Shown here piece by piece: positions 61,588 to 64,000 of a DNA stretch of 64,000 nt. A program made the translations under genes and the position numbers. The stretch's first letter is position 1, and each line of letters starts with the position of its first letter. Below the pieces are notes generated by a model, which was given only the letters and a program-made list of their open reading frames with translations, was not told where the DNA came from and ran no database searches. Source of the stretch: Bacteroidota bacterium (GTDB lineage: Bacteria > Bacteroidota > Bacteroidia > Chitinophagales > Chitinophagaceae); assembly GCA_016868455.1 (NCBI GenBank), contig VGGV01000007.1, forward strand, positions 61,129 through 125,128, written 5' to 3'.

Positions 61588-62157
61588 TTTACCTACCACC
61601 ACTTTCGCATGGCGGATAATCTTATCATTCAGGTAGTAGCCCTTCATTACCTCATCCAGTATCCTGCCTTTCATATCTTCCGAAGGTGCAGGTATCTCGG
61701 TTACAGCTTCATGCAAATCCGGGTTAAAGTCCTGGTGAATGGTTTCCATGGCTTTAACGCCTCTTGCCTGCAATGTGTTACGAAGTTTGGTAAAAACCAG
61801 CATTACACCTTCTTTTGCCGCATCACTGCTCTGGCTGTTTTCCAACTGTTTTTGAGCCCGGTCACAATCATCCAAAACCTCCAGCAGATCTGCAATCACT
61901 TCCCGCCCCGCTGTCTGTATCAGTTCTACCCGCTCTTTGGCGTTCCGGCGTTTAAAATTTTCAAACTCGGCTATCTTGCGGAGGTATTTGTCTTTTGACT
62001 CCCCCAACTCTGCCCGAACTTTTTCCAGTTCTGATTCTTCGGCTACCGGCTCGTTGAGATGTGTGGTGCCGCTCAGGCTCTCATCGGTGTTAATGTCAAT
62101 GCCAGTGTTGCTTTCCGGGGCTCCGTTTTCTTTCTCTTTCATTTCTTTTTCTGCCAT
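61585..62157 (-). CDS. grpE: Nucleotide exchange factor GrpE
   Basis: Releases ADP from DnaK. The 190-aa protein starts MAEKEMKEKENGAPE with an acidic disordered N-terminus. A long coiled-coil helix (ELEKVRAELGESKDKYLRKIAEFENFKRRNAKE) follows, and the C-terminal beta domain contains FNPDLHEAVTEIPAP and GYYLNDKIIRHAKVVVGK. The track start is 16 codons upstream and inside the promoter, so it is rejected. It forms a grpE-dnaJ operon. Confidence 0.96.
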   Translation of the reverse strand: MAEKEMKEKENGAPESNTGIDINTDESLSGTTHLNEPVAEESELEKVRAELGESKDKYLRKIAEFENFKRRNAKERVELIQTAGREVIADLLEVLDDCDRAQKQLENSQSSDAAKEGVMLVFTKLRNTLQARGVKAMETIHQDFNPDLHEAVTEIPAPSEDMKGRILDEVMKGYYLNDKIIRHAKVVVGK

Positions 62158-62175
62158 TTTTTCCAAAATTGACTG

Positions 62176-62205
62176 CAAAGGTACAACGGTCAATAATACT
62201 GCCAA
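62176..62205 (-). promoter_or_regulatory. Promoter of grpE-dnaJ (TTG-N19-TACCTTTG)
   Basis: On the minus strand, TTG at 62203-62205 is followed after 19 nt by TACCTTTG (62176-62183). This is the full Bacteroidota housekeeping promoter pattern and the best example in the window. I see no CIRCE-type inverted repeat. Confidence 0.65.
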
Positions 62206-62292
62206 CTATCGTATTGAGACAAATTGGCTTTGTTTAGATGCCTGATTCTGACGGAACTGTACTAATCACCCCGTTTACAGTACCTTGCCGCT

Positions 62293-63465
62293 ATGAACCG
62301 GGTTTATTTGAAAAAAAAAATATCTCCACGGGTGTTTAACGGCCATCCATGGATTTTTAACAATGAAGTGGAGAAAACAGATGCTGCAATGATACCCGGT
62401 GAGATAGCAGAAGTATTTACACAGGATAAAAAATTTGTAGGCAGAGGATACGTAAACCCCAAATCACAAATACAGGTAAGGCTGCTTACAAGGAATAAAG
62501 AAGATGAGATAAATGAACACTTTTTTCTTGAAAGGATAAAGCGATGCTGGACATACCGGCAAAAAATCGGTTATAAAGAAAATTGCCGTTTAGTATTTGG
62601 CGAAGCTGACGAATTGCCACAACTGATCATTGACAAGTTTAATGATTATTTCGTACTGCAAACCCTTGCTCTGGGCATTGACGTATGGAAGCCCGCCATT
62701 GTAAAAGCTCTTGAAACAATATTTGATCCCAAAGGGATTTATGAACGCAATGATGTTCCTGTAAGGGAACTGGAAGGATTGCCGCAACAAAAAGGATTTT
62801 TGTCATCTCCGTTCGATACTAAGATTGTTCTCAGCGAAAACGGCTTAAAGTTTCATGTGGATATTGAAAACGGGCAAAAAACAGGTTATTTTCTGGATCA
62901 GCAGGATAACCGGAGAGCTATTCAGCATATCGTGAAAGGGGCTGATGTTCTGGGCGCCTTTACCTATACCGGTACATTTGAGATTCATGCGGCTCATTAC
63001 GGCGCTGCATCTGTGCTGGGGCTGGATATTTCTGCTGCAGCTGTGGAGCAGGCAACTGCCAATGCAAAACTCAACGGGCTGGAAAATACCTGCCGTTTCG
63101 AAACTGCCAATGCCTTTGATACGCTGAAACAATGGACAAAGGAAGGCAGACAATATGATGTGGTAATGCTGGATCCCCCCGCATTTACTAAAAGCAGGGA
63201 AACTATTCAAAAAGCGATAACAGGGTATAAAGAAATAAACCTGAGAGGGATGAAACTGGTAAGGCCCGGGGGATTTTTGGTCACTTCTTCCTGTACCAAT
63301 CTTGTAAACCCAGATATGTTTTTACAGATCATTGATATGGCAGCCAAAGACGCAAAAAGAAAGTTAAGGCAGGTTATATTTCAGCGGCAGGCCTCAGATC
63401 ATCCCATTGTAAGGGGGTTGGAGAATACAGAATACCTTAAATTCCTGATAGTACAGGTAATATAA
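62293..63465 (+). CDS. Class I SAM-dependent rRNA methyltransferase (RlmI-like)
   Basis: Probable 23S rRNA (cytosine-5) methyltransferase. The 390-aa protein has an N-terminal PUA domain (VYLKKKISPRVFNGHPWIFNNEVEKT) and a central EEHEE-type region. A C-terminal Rossmann domain has GADVLGAFTYTGTFEIHAAHYGAASVLGLDIS near residue 215 and the catalytic VMLDPPAFTKS near 294, followed by VTSSCTNLV with the second conserved Cys. A near-consensus box (TACCTTGC) precedes the ATG. Confidence 0.92.
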   Translation: MNRVYLKKKISPRVFNGHPWIFNNEVEKTDAAMIPGEIAEVFTQDKKFVGRGYVNPKSQIQVRLLTRNKEDEINEHFFLERIKRCWTYRQKIGYKENCRLVFGEADELPQLIIDKFNDYFVLQTLALGIDVWKPAIVKALETIFDPKGIYERNDVPVRELEGLPQQKGFLSSPFDTKIVLSENGLKFHVDIENGQKTGYFLDQQDNRRAIQHIVKGADVLGAFTYTGTFEIHAAHYGAASVLGLDISAAAVEQATANAKLNGLENTCRFETANAFDTLKQWTKEGRQYDVVMLDPPAFTKSRETIQKAITGYKEINLRGMKLVRPGGFLVTSSCTNLVNPDMFLQIIDMAAKDAKRKLRQVIFQRQASDHPIVRGLENTEYLKFLIVQVI

Positions 63466-63550
63466 CTCCATTACCGGTTTATTGCAATCTGCTGGTTATC
63501 GGAATGGAAAATTATCGATTACCCAGTTAATTTAAAATATATTTACGATT

Positions 63551-63673
63551 ATGGGTTTCGAATATTTATTAAAAAGGGCAACAACGGTAGTGATTACAAT
63601 GCTTATTGCAAGTCTAGTGTTTTTTATAAACATTGTCATAACCAATTTGCCTGCAATGTTGGAAGGGTATTAG
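63551..63673 (+). CDS. Possible 40-aa single-helix membrane peptide
   Basis: ATG 63551 opens MGFEYLLKRATTVVITMLIASLVFFINIV..., a short peptide with one hydrophobic helix that stops at TAG 63673. It overlaps in another frame with an open reading frame that continues from the RlmI-like stop. The region is AT-rich compared with its neighbours. I recognise no family; it may be chance. Together with the next entry it covers most of the 395-base stretch 63466-63860, in which I see no other supported feature. Confidence 0.2.
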   Translation: MGFEYLLKRATTVVITMLIASLVFFINIVITNLPAMLEGY

Positions 63674-63675
63674 AA

Positions 63676-63870
63676 TTGCAAGATGTAAATAGTGGTAATT
63701 GTGGCTTCGCACCAATTTTAGATTATTCACAATGGTTAAAAACAACAAGTAGATGGAATGGCAGATCTTATGCGAATTTAACAGGGGTGGATATTCGTAA
63801 TTTTCAAACAGAATTAACGATTAATAGATCAAATGTAGGAGAATGGAATACGGCCGAAGTTTATTTGTAA
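63676..63870 (+). CDS. Possible small protein or gene fragment
   Basis: A 64-codon ORF from a TTG: QDVNSGNCGFAPILDYSQWLKTTSRWNGRSYANLTGVDIRNF... It reads like real protein (balanced composition, Asn/Thr/Trp-rich) but has no recognised family and no good start. The frame stays open upstream to the RlmI-like stop without an ATG, so it could be the 3' end of a decayed or frameshifted gene. Confidence 0.2.
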   Translation: MQDVNSGNCGFAPILDYSQWLKTTSRWNGRSYANLTGVDIRNFQTELTINRSNVGEWNTAEVYL

Positions 63871-64000
63871 TAGCGCTGCTCGAGGGATTGACTTTTTTTT
63901 AAAAGCTCTGTCTTGAACTCCAGTTCAATCTGCTGCTTGGCAACAATGTTCTTCAATACCCTGATTTGTTCCTCTAAGGCTTCCATCTCAGGGTTGCGTT
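63861..64000 (-). CDS. C-terminal part of a coiled-coil protein, possibly an IS3-type transposase OrfA
   Basis: The minus strand at the edge reads MEALEEQIRVLKNIVAKQQIELEFKTELLKKSQ...RYYK then TAA, a heptad-patterned coiled coil. Such C-terminal leucine-zipper tails are typical of IS3-family OrfA proteins, where they precede the OrfB frame, but the helix-turn-helix part lies outside the window. The identification is therefore tentative. It overlaps the weak plus-strand ORF by 10 bases. Confidence 0.4.
   Translation of the reverse strand, partial: RNPEMEALEEQIRVLKNIVAKQQIELEFKTELLKKSQSLEQRYYK

Noticed and set aside
1-64000. Genetic-code change (TAG/TAA read as glutamine)
   Set aside because: Most genes end at TAG or TAA exactly where the family ends (ffh, nuoA, recG, thiolase, hpt). 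Four interrupted genes are too few and may be decay or error.

Overview
The window looks like chromosomal core DNA of a Bacteroidota bacterium, most likely a Chitinophagaceae-type member. The evidence is: a short primary sigma factor without region 1.1; -7 boxes of the TAnnTTTG type in front of many genes; type IX secretion (T9SS) cargo proteins and a PorP/SprF protein; a full 14-gene complex I operon whose NuoG lacks the large molybdopterin-type domain; and an ExbB-ExbD-ExbD-TonB cluster. I saw no tRNA, rRNA, CRISPR, prophage or plasmid functions. A coiled-coil tail at the far right edge may belong to a transposase OrfA.

Layout. 1-4.3 kb: rpsP, ffh and rpoD on the minus strand, then a START-like protein and an unknown protein. 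4.3-9.9 kb: an LptF/LptG-type permease, a T9SS cargo remnant, a lipoprotein gene interrupted by a stop, a CDF metal transporter, an OsmC protein and a 1-Cys peroxiredoxin. 10-17.5 kb: two pseudouridine synthases, a Spy-like protein, rlmN, a thiolase, a broken DUF3471-like gene, hisS with a duplicated start, and a low-molecular-weight phosphatase. 17.8-20.8 kb: a small membrane protein, a PstS-like lipoprotein and a TPR protein. 20.9-35.9 kb: nuoABCDE, two secreted NTF2-like genes, then nuoFGHIJKLMN. 35.9-42.1 kb: a MacB-like permease, exbB, exbD, exbD, tonB and mnmE. 42.2-53.9 kb: a beta-barrel protein, a polyprenyl-phosphate sugar transferase, recG, a giant T9SS adhesin-like protein with its PorP/SprF partner, a glycolate-oxidase-like flavoprotein, another barrel and a LOG hydrolase. 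54-64 kb: a sodium:solute symporter, an O-methyltransferase, a glucosaminidase/LysM protein, hpt, a von Willebrand A protein, a frameshifted DUF922-like gene, dnaJ, grpE and an RlmI-type methyltransferase.

The most unusual content is the repeat ecology. An 18-bp palindrome (W-CCCGATAGCTATCGGG-W) occurs five times, twice inside genes in the same reading frame, where it encodes PDSYR. Two copies of a ~225-bp hairpin element in the nuo operon carry that palindrome at different positions, so it appears to move. The first hairpin of the element shows a compensatory base-pair change. Four gaps of the nuo operon are bracketed by inverted copies of a CCCCTAAAGGGG-type repeat. Those repeats form the C-termini of upstream genes, and in three genes they place AGGGG exactly 8 nt before the ATG. 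A related repeat sits upstream of hisS between two diverged copies of the first 21 hisS codons, creating a 49-codon ORF joined to hisS by ATGA.

Four genes (rpsP, a 6.7 kb lipoprotein, a DUF3471-like gene and the sugar transferase) are interrupted by an in-frame TAG or TAA where a glutamine codon would fit, and coding-like sequence continues beyond the stop. Two genes also carry one-base frameshifts. These may be real decay, sequence error or recoding; the sequence alone does not decide.
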